From assembly GCA_902702965.1 (NCBI GenBank), contig CACRXP010000746.1, forward strand, positions 110,093-174,092: a DNA stretch of 64,000 nt, in the 5' to 3' direction. Below, piece after piece: positions 21,460 to 33,419 of the stretch. The notes below the pieces were generated by a model that worked only from the letters and a program-made list of their open reading frames with translations, made no database searches and had not been told where the DNA came from. Numbering within the stretch: the first letter of the stretch is position 1; each line of letters begins with the position of its first letter. The DNA is from Spirometra erinaceieuropaei (taxonomy: Eukaryota > Platyhelminthes > Cestoda > Diphyllobothriidea > Diphyllobothriidae). The translations under genes were made by a program, and so were the position numbers.

Positions 21460-24400
21460 CGTTAGAGCGATTGGTGAGCGCCCCCTACCAATGTTTTCAG
21501 CATCATCCGTAAACTCATACCCGAACCTCAGACACTGGCCAAAACAGAAAACGAGACCGAGTGAGAAATGCAGTCTTCTGAAAAGAATGTGAACGTTCGG
21601 TGCGCAGGCACCAGCTCTAATGCGATGCCAAAGTCCTATACTTTTATCTTTCCGAATTGCAGGTACTCATTTGATCTTAAAATTTAATGGACTGATCGAG
21701 GAGTTCGTTGAATGGGCAAAAAGTAAACACAGTACGCCTGAACAACTTCAAACCCCTCCTTCTATTTTAGGTTTTAACTAATTTCTAGTTCTTGCATGCC
21801 GAAGCTATTCATTGGTGGGTATGATGATGGAACCATGGATCTCTCCCAGAATATGGAAGACAGTGAAAATAAGTTGAGAACCGTGCTCTTTTTCACTCCG
21901 TCTCAGCTGACGGATGAAACGGCACATGTCCTAATTTCTCGCTTCCTCCGTTGAAATTGGAACTATGGCAAGCATTTGTCGGCTTTCCCCTCATTGCTCA
22001 TAATTCTTAGTTTGATGATTTACCAGTGCGACTTTCGTTCGAATGAGAAAGAATGACCGAGGCTCCTGTGTCCACTGGCGCGTCGACTGGGTCGCCAGGG
22101 GTGGGCTGCCGTAAACACACCCACAACTGACACGCCGATTGTCTGACGCTTGTCATTGGTTGGCTTGTGATTGCGCGTCCTTGTGTGCACGAACGTCGGG
22201 TTTGGTCATCGCCATTAGCGGGATTGTGTTGCCTGGTGGCCTGTTCGTTTGCCAGGCGCCTGACGCTAATGCACCGGTTGCCGCAATCCACCCGCAATAT
22301 TTAGCTTTGCCCGCCACTCAGTAGGTTGCACATCCAGAACATCCGTTTAATACAGACAAAACCCTGTCCGCGTCCTACGGACTCCATGAAATAGGCATTC
22401 TCATGTTAGCAGTTTACTGGCAGATGTAATGCCACACTAGCATGAAATTGCGTCCCACAACTAAGCGCCCAGTCAGAGAGCACGTGGCGAGATTCCTAAG
22501 ACGATTTGGAGGCGTCGCAATGGCTCTAAAGGGAACGATGGTGACGTTTGACGGCTCCAATATTCTTTCAGTCGCAAAGTACTATCCAATAAAATAGTCA
22601 CTGATCGACAGAAAACATATGGGGGGATATGAGAGGCCGTTCAAAAAGAGACATTTGTGGAGTTCCAGGGCTTTAGCCTGAATATTTACTTCACGTTTGA
22701 TGGTACAGAAGTCCGTGAACTCCAGGGGCCTCTCCGATGTTCGGTTTTCTTGGCGAAGCGGCTATGTAGGATCCTGGAGTTTAGATTTTCGTCTCCCCCA
22801 GGTTAAAGTTATAGACACGCTATGTGGATGGTACGGTTGTCACCGTACTACGAGATCTTAATAAGACGTCCAAAACTTGCTCCCTGCCATTTTCGCAAAT
22901 CGCATTCAAATGAAAGAGGAAGAATGGAGAGAATCTCATTCCTAAGTATCTGTATATCAAGACACAAAGAGGGTACGTGCAGGAAGGGTGCCTTCTGGGA
23001 GTCAGAGGATACCGCACAGTTCTTCGACAGGACTGCATCCACCCACTGGCCCGCAAATGCTGATGAGCCTAAACCTCATTCTGCCGAAACCATGCATAAT
23101 GCTATAGAGGTGTTGATAAGCTGAAGGGACGTAGGTATTTACGGTAATTTTGCTCATCCTAAACGCATCCTCGAAATTTAATCAGTGGATTTAGATACGG
23201 AAGATAAAAGAGCATCGGCGGAGAAGCCTCAGCGAAATCACAAAGTCACCAGGCATTATTCTCCATATCAAACAGCGGAAAACGCGCGCTAAAACCGGTC
23301 ACCATGAATGTCGGACATCTGCCAGAAACACCCACCCGCTGTCCTTTCATGCAGCCCACAGACCGATTGTCGCCCGTTTACGTATCATCAATAGTATACA
23401 GTATTAATTACCGAGACTTCCCGGCTAACTACTGGAACACGACCGATACATGCCTGACGATCGAGGTGCATGAGTATGAGCTGGAGGTAAGACGAAGAAA
23501 CGTGCATTCGCGTGTTGATATGACCAGCCCTGAAAAGGCTCCGCGATTTGCCACCGACGATGCAGAGGTATTCGGCAGGTCAGAAGAAATTAATAGTAAG
23601 GGGTGAGATTATCGTACTAAAGCATTCAGGGGCTTCTAAGTTACATCAGCAAACGGAGTTCGTTGGACGGCACAGGGTAGGATGGTTCAGTTACGACTTG
23701 GCATTTTGGAAGAGGGAATGGAAGGCGAACTAATGGGATCCTGATAGTCGAATATAGATTAGCAGTTATTTTTGGGCGGACACAGAGAGTCACAGCGTGA
23801 CGTCACGTAGTGAGCACCTAAGTCAACATGGCGGTCGATACTTTTTGTGTTGGTGCACCAAGCCGCAACAAAGTTTCGCGCCATGGTGACCATTGTGATC
23901 CCTCCGGTATCATCCTAGCTGAGGTGGTGGTCAGTTTCGAGCTAGTGCACAAGGACAAAGGACAACGGTTTAAGCCGATGGGCAGTCCGTTTGGATTCCT
24001 ACAGACGGGTCTCCTGGCGTCGACCTGTACGGCCAACGTGTGCACTGGAGCAATTACTGCATGCGGCGATGTCCTTCCCATTAAGTGGCCTTCCAGCTTT
24101 GTCGTAAAGAAGAGCATTGGAGCTTAACCCCAGGGTGGTCTCATAGTGGCTCCTCCAGTTTACCTGTGAAATTGTGCATCAAATGAAAACTGCACACATA
24201 ACGAGCGGAAAAATCACAGTGCCCTTAGTCCGTTGCATATATCGTTTTTCCGGTAAGGTCGCACAGATAAGTAATAATTCTTGCCAGAGGGTCAACTGCG
24301 TGTAAGGAGTGGGTGAAGGAAGTACATCTTTACGCATAACTTACGGTCTTCCATGGAGTTTCTAAAACTAAACATGCAGCTGTGGTTTTGAAGAGGAAGC

Positions 24401-24570
24401 TGAGGAAGAATTGGCTTTACTTTCAAAGCTAACCACTTTATAATATGGTAATGCTTTGGTTTTTTAATAGTCAGTGTTATACGTCTCCGAAGATGGGCTT
24501 CATGTATTATTTTGTAGCAATTCGTACAATCATGTTGGTCTGTCTCAACGTACCACTGTATACACCAGAT
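21460..24570. other. gene-free stretch with motif-poor frames
   Basis: The longest plus frames are at 22822-23124, 23304-23606 and 23828-24127. The last starts ATGGCGGTCGATAC shortly after a tgacgtcacg palindrome and spans 99 codons, but the opposite strand is open over the same bases and no family is recognised. I treat all three as unsupported. Confidence 0.4.
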
Positions 24571-24574
24571 TGCA

Positions 24575-24765
24575 ACTAACAGGACAACAAGCCCGTGACT
24601 CCGTGGTTAGGGATGTTGAACTTCTAACCAACGGGTCGCGTGATCGAGCCACAGGTGATCCGCACCTCGGGGTTGGGTATGGCTGGCTGATGACGACTCA
24701 TAAACCAGAAGTGGCCATTTCCGTTCCCCTTGTCTTTGTAGGTTATGCGTTCTGCCTGATAACAA
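24575..24765 (+). repeat. family A tRNA-like repeat
   Basis: It starts acaggacaacaagcccgtga, with a tRNA-like segment (ccgtggttagggatgttgaa, gggtcgcgtgatcgagcc). The full distal block follows: gggttgggtatggctggctg, then aaaccagaagtggccatttc, ending cccttgtctttgtaggttat. This is the clearest plus-strand example of the family order. Confidence 0.7.
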
Positions 24766-25420
24766 AAGCGTTCGTTGCACTTATGCTGACAAGAACGAAA
24801 AACAATAAAAAAAAAACGTGAAAAAGCTATTGCAACCTAGGTGAGCAGAGAACACGGCAGGTCGTAAAAAACAACCGTGTGCGATCCGACGACAACTAAT
24901 GACTCAGAAACGAGAGAAATCCGAGCCCAGGACCACTGATCTTCGAATAAAGGGTCTTAACTACTGCACTGATTGACTCGAGTCCTTGTTCCAGAGAAAA
25001 ACCGTATACCTTATATTGATCATGACCTACTTGCTTTTGGTAAGTTGCTGAGCTGCCCTTTAGAAGCATCCCTTCAGAAGCGTTGAATATTGGACTTTTA
25101 TGTATGAATTTCTCCGTGCAGCAACAATAAGTCAAGACATGCAGGAATTCGTGGACTCCAGATTAAATTCCGCGCTTTTACAGATACGTTGAACATGTAT
25201 ACTCACGATGGGCAACAAAGAAACACAATGTGCACTTCAAAAAGGAAAGTTTTGTCACTTTATCCGCAAAAATAACTAATAGTTATGAAAATATAATTTT
25301 CGTATAGCATATGAGAAAAAGGAAAACCGTTCATCGGGAGAGGTAAAGTTGCTTCCGCACGTTTTAAAAATCGAACCCAGCTACTCGGTTTCGGAGGTCG
25401 GGACGTCCTATGCACAGTAG
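24766..25420. other. gene-free stretch
   Basis: AT-rich sequence with an A run at 24807-24817. No exon or repeat match is seen. Confidence 0.4.
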
Positions 25421-25439
25421 GCGTGCGCTGCGTACACCG

Positions 25440-26440
25440 CATTATTCCTTCCCACACCCGCCTATGGCCGTTGAGTCAAGACTGGAGGCGCGATCTGGCG
25501 CACTGGCTGGTAAAGCTAGAAAGCCCATCTGCGCCTGCTACACACACGCCTGACCAGCGCACGAGGGACCATGCTTTCACCAAAATTACGGCGGAACGCC
25601 TCGGATCTCATTTGAACGGGAGTGCCATAGAGGTTCCATCAAGAAAGAGCAGTCGCAGTCTGGTTAACGGTCTTCCGGGAAGAGCCGCGTCATCCAATTA
25701 GCCTTCCAGTTCACGGCTTCTGACGCACTGTGGCAGTTTCAGAAGGTATCAGACTGTTTATAGTGGGGAACGTATGCTGAGAGTCGACCTCACTCTCTCT
25801 TCCCAATCTCAGGCATCAGTCCACTTTCCGAGCCGGTCATTGGATGCAGAGATTGAGCACAGTGGTTGACAGAGCTAGACAGCCCGTCTGCGCATGTGAC
25901 GCACGACCTGGTCCCCAGTACAGCACACCAAGACTTCACACAGATGGGTTGGTTGGCTCAGATCTTCCGTGTGTGAGAGTGCCATAGAGGCATGCTTAAG
26001 GAGGAGCCATTGGTTATGACGATCAGTTCACAAGTAGGTCACTCCAAACAAATACGCACAGGGCTGCCTGCATGGCCTCTGTTGTAAGTTGGTTAGAAAC
26101 CTCCCAAGCCCCGACCTCTAGTGCGTCAGGCTATATCCAGACGCGTCACAGTTATTATAGGCAGGAATACGCTGAAGTGCCACGATGGTGGATTCCCCAC
26201 TTTTCCTTCTCTCTCTCTCTCGTGTGCCAAGTGATTGGCCCAGCTGGCCAAACAACCGATGCTGACACCGGACACAATGGCCGACAGGGCTAAAATATCC
26301 CGTCTGTACGTACCACACACGACCTTATTTCCGCGCAGCGCACTAGGAATGCACGCACTGGGAGTCGGCTGCTCAGATATCACATGTGTTATAGTAGCGG
26401 AAGGGACACATGGGGATGGAGCCGAACTTCCTACTCACGT
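25440..26440. repeat. degenerate tandem array, about 360-415 base unit, three units
   Basis: A landmark reading cac.gtgg..g..agagctaga with agcccgtctgcgc recurs at 25501, 25858 and 26273. A second landmark gagtgccatagagg recurs at 25619 and 25977, with a diverged third at about 26390. Each unit also has a pyrimidine-rich part before the landmark (tctctcttccc at 25794, tctctctctctc at 26210). The spacing is 357 then 415 bases. The array abuts the 3' end of LINE-B. Confidence 0.6.
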
Positions 26441-26530
26441 GCGAGGTGCCTAGTCTATGTCTGCGGAGTGTGATGTCGGATGTGTTCATGTGTGGTGCAC
26501 AAGTTGATCGGAAACTGAACGGTGGTGGGT

Positions 26531-27007
26531 TTATTCCGCTTTCCGCAGATTTTCACAGAGGCACATGTGACCGAGTAGGCCCCTGCAGTGATTAAATATG
26601 CATGGGCAGTGTGGATAGTAAAGATTGGTGCAACGAATGTGTGTTGGTATTCCAGACCCTGGTTCGCCGGTCTTAGTGCGATGGATTCGAAAGTGAGCGA
26701 AAAGGCCGTTGCGTGATGTGAATGTGCGGTCACAGTGAGGACAAGTTGGGATCCAATCCACATTGTTCGTGAGGGGATGGGTAGTGGCGGGAGTGGTGCC
26801 TAACGGAGCATCGGGAATGTTCTCATCGGATGCGGAGGAAGTGGTACTCATCGCCGCAGAGGTTGTTGCAATGATGATGGGGTGGTAAGACAACTGGAGG
26901 GGAGTCACCGGTGGGGATGGCGGTCGTGGTCGTGGGCGCCGTGTTGGTTGCGGCAGGGATGACGGTGGAGGCATTTGAGGAGGTAGCAGGTGAACTTGTC
27001 GCGTCAT
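26531..27007 (-). pseudogene. LINE-B C-terminal C2H2 zinc-finger region
   Basis: A frame of 158 codons starts in a Pro-rich stretch, passes a Ser/Thr-rich segment, and carries CPHCDRTFTSRNGLFAHFRI then H (residues about 91-111), a canonical C-x2-C-x12-H-x3-H finger. A second finger (YPHCPC...GLLGHMCLC, about residues 130-150) has lost its first Cys and last His. It ends ENLRKAE. This is the 3' part of LINE-B ORF2, not an independent transcription factor. Confidence 0.75.
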
Positions 27008-27189
27008 TATTGCATAGAGTACGGGGATGTCAGAGGATGCTGGTTCGTGCGCGGAAGGTTTGTTGGTGGCGTGGAGACGATGGAAAAGTGGGGGTGTTAA
27101 GGGTTAAGGTTGTGCTGCGCCTACGACTTATGGGTCACTTCTTGGCTTTGGAAACGGCTTTCCAATTGGTCTCACAGATTGCTGTTCCA

Positions 27190-28904
27190 GTCTTCACTGC
27201 TCTTCCCCGGCAGTCATGGGCAAGCTCCTGCCTCCTGACTTCCTCCGGGCAGGTCGGGAGGCAGTTCTTATGGCATCGTTGTTGTCATCCTCGGCGAGAA
27301 TTCGTAGCGAGCCTCTGTAGAACCGTCTTTTTGGCAATCTCTCGTTGTCCATCCTCACGGGGCGGCCGTTCCATCTTAATCGCAATTGGCTCAACATGGG
27401 GTGGATGCTAAGGATTCCAGTCCGTTCCAGGATTTCCGTGTCCTGGAACCTATCTGTCACCTCGGCCTTAGTACCGCCAGGAGACAGCTGAAACGGAAGT
27501 GATTGCGTTTCCTGGCTTGACTGATGAAAAGGTCTATGTCTATTTCCCTGTGCAAGAGAGTTTTTATAACTACCGCTCGGCAGGTTATGAGCTTCGTCTC
27601 GAGTCGAAATCCACGATTATTCCAGACAGAAGCCTAAAACCGAAAGCCTGCGGAGTCTTTTCTGACTTTGGAGATTTGGTGGGTCATTTCGCCCTATATC
27701 TTGGTGTCGTCTGAGATGGTGTCGCCTAGGTATGCGAACTTGTCCATGGATGGGAGTCGAATACCGTTATGACCCGACCTGGTTCAGAGCAATTACACGA
27801 CACGTATGCGTGCAGGACTGTTGTCCCTAACCCCAACAAGGCAGAGAGACAAAACACCATCGGATACGAGAAAATGTACTACGACCTGCAAATCACTCTC
27901 ATTGGAAAATGGTGTGTATTTATAGCATCCCGTTTAGACTGGCTAGCATTCTGCCCATCTGCTTAAGAGGAAAATTCCAGCAGAGCCGAACAACTTCTCG
28001 CGGACATGGACCATTCATGTTCAAAAAAGCACCGTGGCCGCAGCCAACCTCGAGACGCTGTCGACTGCGCGTTCTTGGTATGCAGCGAAGGACACGCACA
28101 TGCGCTTTCTAGTGACTTGACCGGCTAATTTTTGGAGCGTGGAGATTCCCAACAGATACAATTCACATTTATACTGGGCCCATTGCGTTTCTTCTCCGGT
28201 GTCGATTTGTTTATGGCTAAAGTTTGTTGTCTTGATGGTCAGCCTGAATTTTGTGCAGCCGGAGACAAAAAGGCTCATGCATTTTTACATGGCTGCTTTT
28301 GTCCTGACATTGAGTGTACAGCCGTCCGCGAGGAGTAGGTCGTTGACAGTAGTTGTTGAAGTCCGCGTGAATGTTTGCATTCGTCGGATGCTGAGAGACT
28401 GGCCGTAGGTCCTGTCAACGAGGTTGATCCTAAGGCGCTCCCTATGATAGGCGTCCAGCAACACGGATAAGAGCATGAGATTGATGTGGGTGGAAGCGAA
28501 TGTGCAGCCCTACTTCACTCCATTGGTCCATGTAAATGTTTCTGGGACCGTCCTGTTTATCGTAACGCGCGGCATAATCAGTCGTGAGGCTGACACACTG
28601 TGCGAAAGAATCGCTCGGAATAACCCAATTTCTGCATGATTTTCCAGAGGTCATTGTAATTCACCGTATCGAAGGCTTTCATCAAGTTCACGGAAGGAGT
28701 GTAGAGATTGGCATGCGTTTCCTGGCACTCCTCTTTTAGTTGTGGGGCGGGGAAGATCATGTCGATGGTTCCGCGGTGTCGCCAGAATTCAAACAGGTTT
28801 TCTTGGGAAGTCCGCCATCCAGATAGCCGTGAGATGGTTGAGAAGGATGCGAGCAAAATCCTCACCGGCAATGTTAGGCAGAGGAATGCTTCTGTTATTG
28901 TCAC
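27190..28904 (-). pseudogene. LINE-B reverse transcriptase, multiply disrupted
   Basis: The 28904-28578 frame has FWRHRGTIDMIF and NLMKAFDTVNYNDLWKIM (motif A). Later NGVK-stop-GC is readable near 28515. The frame 28476-28285 has TTTVNDLLLADGCTLN: the catalytic pair is Asp-Gly instead of Asp-Asp (the Gly codon is 28323-28321). The distal domain at 27460-27194 has ILERTGILSIHPMLSQLRLR and RPVRMDNERLPKRRFY. At least three frame changes exist, so no RT can be made. Confidence 0.8.
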
Positions 28905-29115
28905 AGAGTTGTTGGTTCATACCCTTTCTGCAGATGTCAATCCCCTCTCAGTTTGTAGAGACAGATGATTATCGCGTCCTTGAAATCCTGAGGGGTTTGT
29001 CCCTTGAGCAACATTCTTTACAACAGCGCTGTATGTCCATCAGCCGAGGACTACCGTACTTGAAGAGTTCGGTCGGTATGGTGTCGGATCTCGATGCATT
29101 CACATTGGAGAGCTG

Positions 29116-29975
29116 TCACACGACTTTGATTATTTTTTGGGGGAAAGTCAGACGGACCATGTCGATACTGGTCCCCACTTGGAGGATCCGGTCAATGACG
29201 GAGTAGGGGATTGCGGATGAATTGTTGAGGACGCTTCTAAAGTGTTCACCGGGAAATTCAGAATTTGCCATTTTTCTGCAATAGTTGTTGACCCGCTGGA
29301 GTTGGTCAGCAGTGCAGCTCCTTTGGTGCAGGGGTCGTAGACTTCCTCGGTGAATGCGAAACATTCTTCGTTTCCTTGTTCCCGCCTGTGCTTGTATTTC
29401 CTCGAACTTGCGATCCATCTACGCATCTTGCATTTCCCGCAGACGTTGCTGCGCCAGGCGGCGATATCTGATGAAGACCGCTTTGTTTGTCTCAATACAG
29501 TAGTTGGCGTGTGCCTTCTGCAGTTCATCATTTTCAGTGAGTATTTTGTTGATTTCTGCGTCGTCGCCAAACCCGTCCTAGTATGCATAACGTTTAGGGG
29601 CGTCTAGGGCGGTGAGCTGGATGACGATCTGCAGTTTACGCCACTGTGCCTTCAAATTATTGTCGTCCGGAGCCTGCGGGTATTCCAGGCGCTGCGTCAT
29701 TTGACTGCTGAAATCGACGCGATGGGCAGATAAATTCAACTTACCTTGTGGTCATTAACCTTGCAATCTTCAGGGAGGTTTCGCTCGAAGCCTCGTCTTG
29801 GAGAGGACGGGGCGGTGATCCGTCCAGACGTCGGTGTCGCAGATCGTTCTTGTCACCTGCATGTCCGGCCACTCTCAGCTCCAGGCTAGAACTTAATCCA
29901 GCAACTGCCAGCGTAGCAATCCAGATCGCCTTCTCCCGCGTCCGAAAGCGGAAAAAGGTGTTGGTCAGGAGGTAA
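29116..29975 (-). pseudogene. LINE-B region between endonuclease and RT
   Basis: The frames at 29588-29148 and 29418-29116 are overlapping, alternating pieces of the connector between endonuclease and RT. The first has TNSSGSTTIAEKWQILNF and the second SEFPGEHFRSVLN. They belong to one original polypeptide split by a frameshift. No independent gene is proposed. Confidence 0.55.
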
Positions 29976-30007
29976 CGGTGTTTTCCGCAAATTCGCAGGA
30001 GGAAGAG

Positions 30008-30694
30008 TCAGTTGTCGTTGCAGCCGCCAATTCCGTGGGGACCTAGCACTCCCTCCCAGGCAGCGTGGTCTGTCCCGACGCCGGCATTGAAGTTCCCAAA
30101 GGCAATCAGCTTGTCCGCCTTCTGTACAATTGCCAGGAGAGGGTACAATTTCATATGGTGTTTGCTCTTCGCCTCGTCTGAGCTAGCTATTGGGGGGGGG
30201 GCGTAGGCGCTGATGAGGCTGGCGAATTTGGCTCGCCGAAGAGACAGGCGTAGGGTCATGAGACGGTCGTTGGCGTCCTGCAGAAGACAGAACAATCGTC
30301 CCCCGATGTCCTTCCGGTTGGCAAAGGCGACATCAGCGTCGCATGGCTCTGTGTTTGGGTGGCCGCTCCAGCAGAAGGTGTAGTCAGCACTCACCTCATT
30401 CAGTCGGCCCTGTTCGGGGAATAGGGCCTGGCAGAGAGCGGCTATGTCAGTCCTGTAGCACGTTAGTTCTTGAGTAAGTAGCACAGTCCTCCCTTTCGGT
30501 CGGTTGCTTCGCGGGTTGTCTAAAAAAGAACGAACATTCCAGACTGCCACAGTAACTGTACTCCTTCTGGCAGTCCTCGCGGTTGGGCAGAGGGGATGGG
30601 AACGAGTGTGGCTGTCGTTCAGTGTTCTGTTTCTACTGCGAGTTCTGCATCTACAAATCACAATATGCTTGCAGATAGCGTGATTTTCCAGCAA
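30008..30694 (-). pseudogene. LINE-B EEP endonuclease N-terminal part
   Basis: An open frame of 228 codons contains [12 protein letters not shown] (residues about 48-60, first catalytic Asn motif), then [13 protein letters not shown] where the usual motif has a Glu near the TDIAAL block, then [11 protein letters not shown] (residues about 170-180) and [12 protein letters not shown]. In family members the last of these reads GDFNARVG: here Asp is Asn. Downstream the C-terminal part with FRFRTREKAIWI-like sequence continues in another frame at about 29980-29880. Confidence 0.8.
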
Positions 30695-31199
30695 TTGGTT
30701 AGAACACTGACTCTAGTCTCTTACCCCGCGAGGGTGTAAGTAGTGCTTCTCCTTAACACATCTGCTCAGACAGCCCAGACAGCTGCTGAACTACACTATG
30801 GGTCATGGCTTTGTCTACTGGGAGAGCGACCCGAGTTAGCCTGGGCAGCCTATGTGCTTGCATGTCTCCCTCCCCGTGGGACTTTTCGAAAGTAGGGAGG
30901 GCAAGAGATAGAAAGGGAGCAGTATTACTGGGCTAGGGAAGGCGTACAACACCGGATGCCCTCATCTGATCTATCCTGCCAGTCACGGCGGTTGCCGGGG
31001 TGTGCCCGCCACTCGGAGCCTAGCTTCGGGGGGGGGGTCGCAGACGAAAGTTTGGCTCTCGTTGGAGGCCGTGCGTCGCAGTAAATACTTTTATGATACG
31101 TCTTACCACACCCGCACGGTTTAGCCCGAACTACACACCTCCTCACCCCCAATTGTGGTATAAACACCAGAGGAAGGACCTCAGCAACGACTTAATTAG

Positions 31200-32405
31200 C
31201 GGTTTTCCAGCGCGAATATGAGCAGTAATATACAATGGAGTGCGGCGCCATCTTATTCTGAAGCTGGACCCATATCCGTTTTCGAACTGTCTGGTTACTG
31301 AATTCATACTTCCCCAGGTCCTTTCTTTCTCTTCTAGTAAATATTTTCCGAGTTACATGCGTTCAAATATACTGCCTTACACTTGAACAAGGACTACAGA
31401 TTTAAACAAACGACTTCTGAGAACACGCAACGTGGAGCGATCGGGATTGCTAACAGTATGCATATAAATCGTGCTCAGAATATTGAGGGCGACTTGAGTT
31501 ATTTCCTCTCTTAAAGGCTATTCAAAACAGCTCGCTTGTGGCATTCTAAGTTATCCACAGTCGTGTCTGTTGCTACAACTACGCCACTTCTTTATTAGTA
31601 TGAACCGAGTCGACCATCCCACGAGGTTAAAAACGAAATTCTGCGCTTAGACCGAGCGCAACTCGTTCCCAGTCAACGAACAGTCTGATGACAGAAGTCC
31701 TCAAAACAACCGGACCATGTGTCCTCTGATGAAGCATGCCTTTTATAGCATGACTGCGAAAAGTTCGGCCCCCGGCGTGACCCTTGACTTACATCAATTC
31801 ATTCCTGAAATCGAGACTGACCGAGCATCGGAACAGTTTGTTTGGCTGTCCAAGATTTTGAACACACACACACGAGTCAATCATCAGAAATGACAGTAAC
31901 AACAGAACAATTGGCAGTTATTAAGTACTACAACTAACCAAAGACCAAGGTCGCAGGTCCGGAGATGACTGTTAACGATTCTATATGCGGACGTAAAATT
32001 AATACGGCGGTTGACTGAGTTCCCATCAACTAACTAGACTTCGACGGTAGGGCACGTGAATAGGAATCTCATAATACTGGTGGCCCTGTGATAAATTTCC
32101 GGGGAGATTCGGGTCGAGGCGAAGGTGAAAGTCAGGTCTAACGTTGATATAAAAACACGGAAATAGGCACAGCCTGTCACAAGACTTCTATTCCAGTGCC
32201 TTGCCGAATCAACTTCCGGCTGGCCTTCTCACTGGCTTGAGAAATTATCTTAGTCAGCAAAATTTAAATTGTGTCCTAATTTGAAGGTGGGCGTAGCCAG
32301 CTGTGATACTTCGCCACCGCGTCGCATAGTCAACTTGTGTTCATGTATACACGACCAGAGATTGCGTTCGGTCTGACCTGTGTAGGCATGGGATAAGATA
32401 TAGTG
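31200..32405. other. gene-free stretch
   Basis: No exon or family was recognised. A short AC run lies at 31861-31872. Confidence 0.4.
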
Positions 32406-32411
32406 TATATT

Positions 32412-32580
32412 GACCCAACTGTGAAAAACTCGTCGCTTCGGTGGGATTCGAACCCACGTCTCCGGCTTAGTGCAGGGCTGCTACTGTGGGAACTTGTAGC
32501 GCTCCAAAAGACATTAATCCTTCCACCACTGGCACCCAGTCCGCGGTAAGAGTCATGTGATTACTTACGGAATCCTGCTT
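32412..32580 (-). repeat. tRNA-like repeat, inverted, with a distinct body
   Basis: Read on the minus strand the order is a body (catgtgattactta... complement), GGAGCGCTACAAGTTCCCAC, CTGCACTAAGCCGGAGAC, then a B-box-like GGGTTCGAATCCCACC and the family B tail GTTTTTCACAGTTGGGTCAA. The same body occurs in opposite orientation at 34722-34832. The head/tail half belongs to family B. Confidence 0.65.
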
Positions 32581-32820
32581 GGACGGTCGGCGTACTGTGT
32601 CAGATTTGGTGGATTCCAGAATTTGCAGTAGGTTGGGCGGGTAATTGGACACAAACGTGATTAAACTCACGTCACCGGGTAGGACCTCGTAGTTCAGGTG
32701 GCTAGAGCGTTGGCTGTACTAAAGCCTTTCCCTTGCTGTCGTGGGTTCGAATCTCACCGAGGGGCCGATATTTTCACAGTTGGATCAATATGAATTATTC
32801 AAAATCTGCTAAAACATCTA
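32575..32820 (+). repeat. family B repeat: body, tRNA-like head and tail
   Basis: The body (ctgcttggacggtcggcgta, agatttggtggattccagaa) is followed by gtgattaaactcacgtcacc, then a tRNA-like head at 32689-32766 with A box gtagttcaggtggctagagc and B box gggttcgaatctc. The tail ttttcacagttggatcaata then leads into tgaattattcaaaatctgc. The layout is identical to the copy at 61966-62275. Confidence 0.75.
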
Positions 32821-32884
32821 TGAAGATACCTTTCCGGGGGATTCTCGCTGAGGCTTAGACGGTCGTTGATCGTCACCAACTAGG

Positions 32885-33419
32885 GTGGAGCCAAGTTGGT
32901 GCACAAGCCCAGCACCTAATCCTGCAGCACACCGTCGTCTTCACAGATGGTGGGACGCAAAATTTCTCCAGTGGACCTGCTGTTTGGATCCTTCGACGAG
33001 CAGGCACCTAGACACCGGCACACAACGGCCTCTAGATGACCATTTCCCGCCATTTTGTTGCGGGAGAACGACCCTCACATCCTTTATCACCCCGGTTGGT
33101 GAAGTGCTTCAACGTTCGTCTCCTGAAAGTTTCGCCTGTGAGTTGCTGAGCGGTTGCTCTGACAACTGAGGAGCTGTGTGATGTATGCAGCCTGCCTGTA
33201 AACCACAGCCTCCGTCACACTGTTAGAAATCTGTTCGACATGCCCAACAAGGACCTGCGGCCGCCGCTTACCTTATTCCTTCTTCACGTACATGTACGGG
33301 AGAAGTGACTTATGAAGGTTGTGGAGATGCTGCAGCACATCCCTCCCGATATCTCATGCGTAATGAGCCCCCAAATCGCCTCAGACGGGCTGCAGACAGT
33401 CTTTTATAGTTTATAGCGT
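32885..33419. other. region between tRNA-like repeat and PLE, unassigned
   Basis: Frames are short. The sequence lies just 3' of the PLE RT frame and might be its degraded 3' part, but I cannot see GIY-YIG motifs. Confidence 0.35.

Larger units (their letters stand above)
26450..31195 (-). mobile_element. LINE-B: non-LTR retrotransposon with endonuclease, RT and C-terminal C2H2 fingers, decayed
   Basis: Read on the minus strand, a 5' region (31195-30700) leads to an EEP endonuclease (30694 to about 29750), RT motifs (about 28900-27200), and a low-complexity Pro/Ser/Thr linker with C2H2 fingers (27007-26531). Order and motifs fit a flatworm LINE in which zinc fingers follow the RT, possibly as a nucleic-acid-binding module. 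The copy is nearly full length but dead. Several frames are used in turn, a stop replaces Gln in the GVKQGC-type motif near 28520, and the FADD motif reads LADG. A similar but more decayed copy lies at 57.0-57.95 kb. The exact 5' end is uncertain. Confidence 0.85.

Noticed and set aside
23828..24127. Plus-strand frame of 99 codons starting ATGGCGGTC after a tgacgtca palindrome
   Set aside because: The opposite strand is open over the same span and no family is recognised. The palindrome alone is not promoter evidence.
26911..27411. Plus-strand frame of 166 codons
   Set aside because: It is the shadow of the LINE-B C2H2 and distal RT frames on the minus strand.
32689..32766. Possible functional tRNA gene
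   Set aside because: Same family B head with mismatched stems, embedded in the repeat body and tail.
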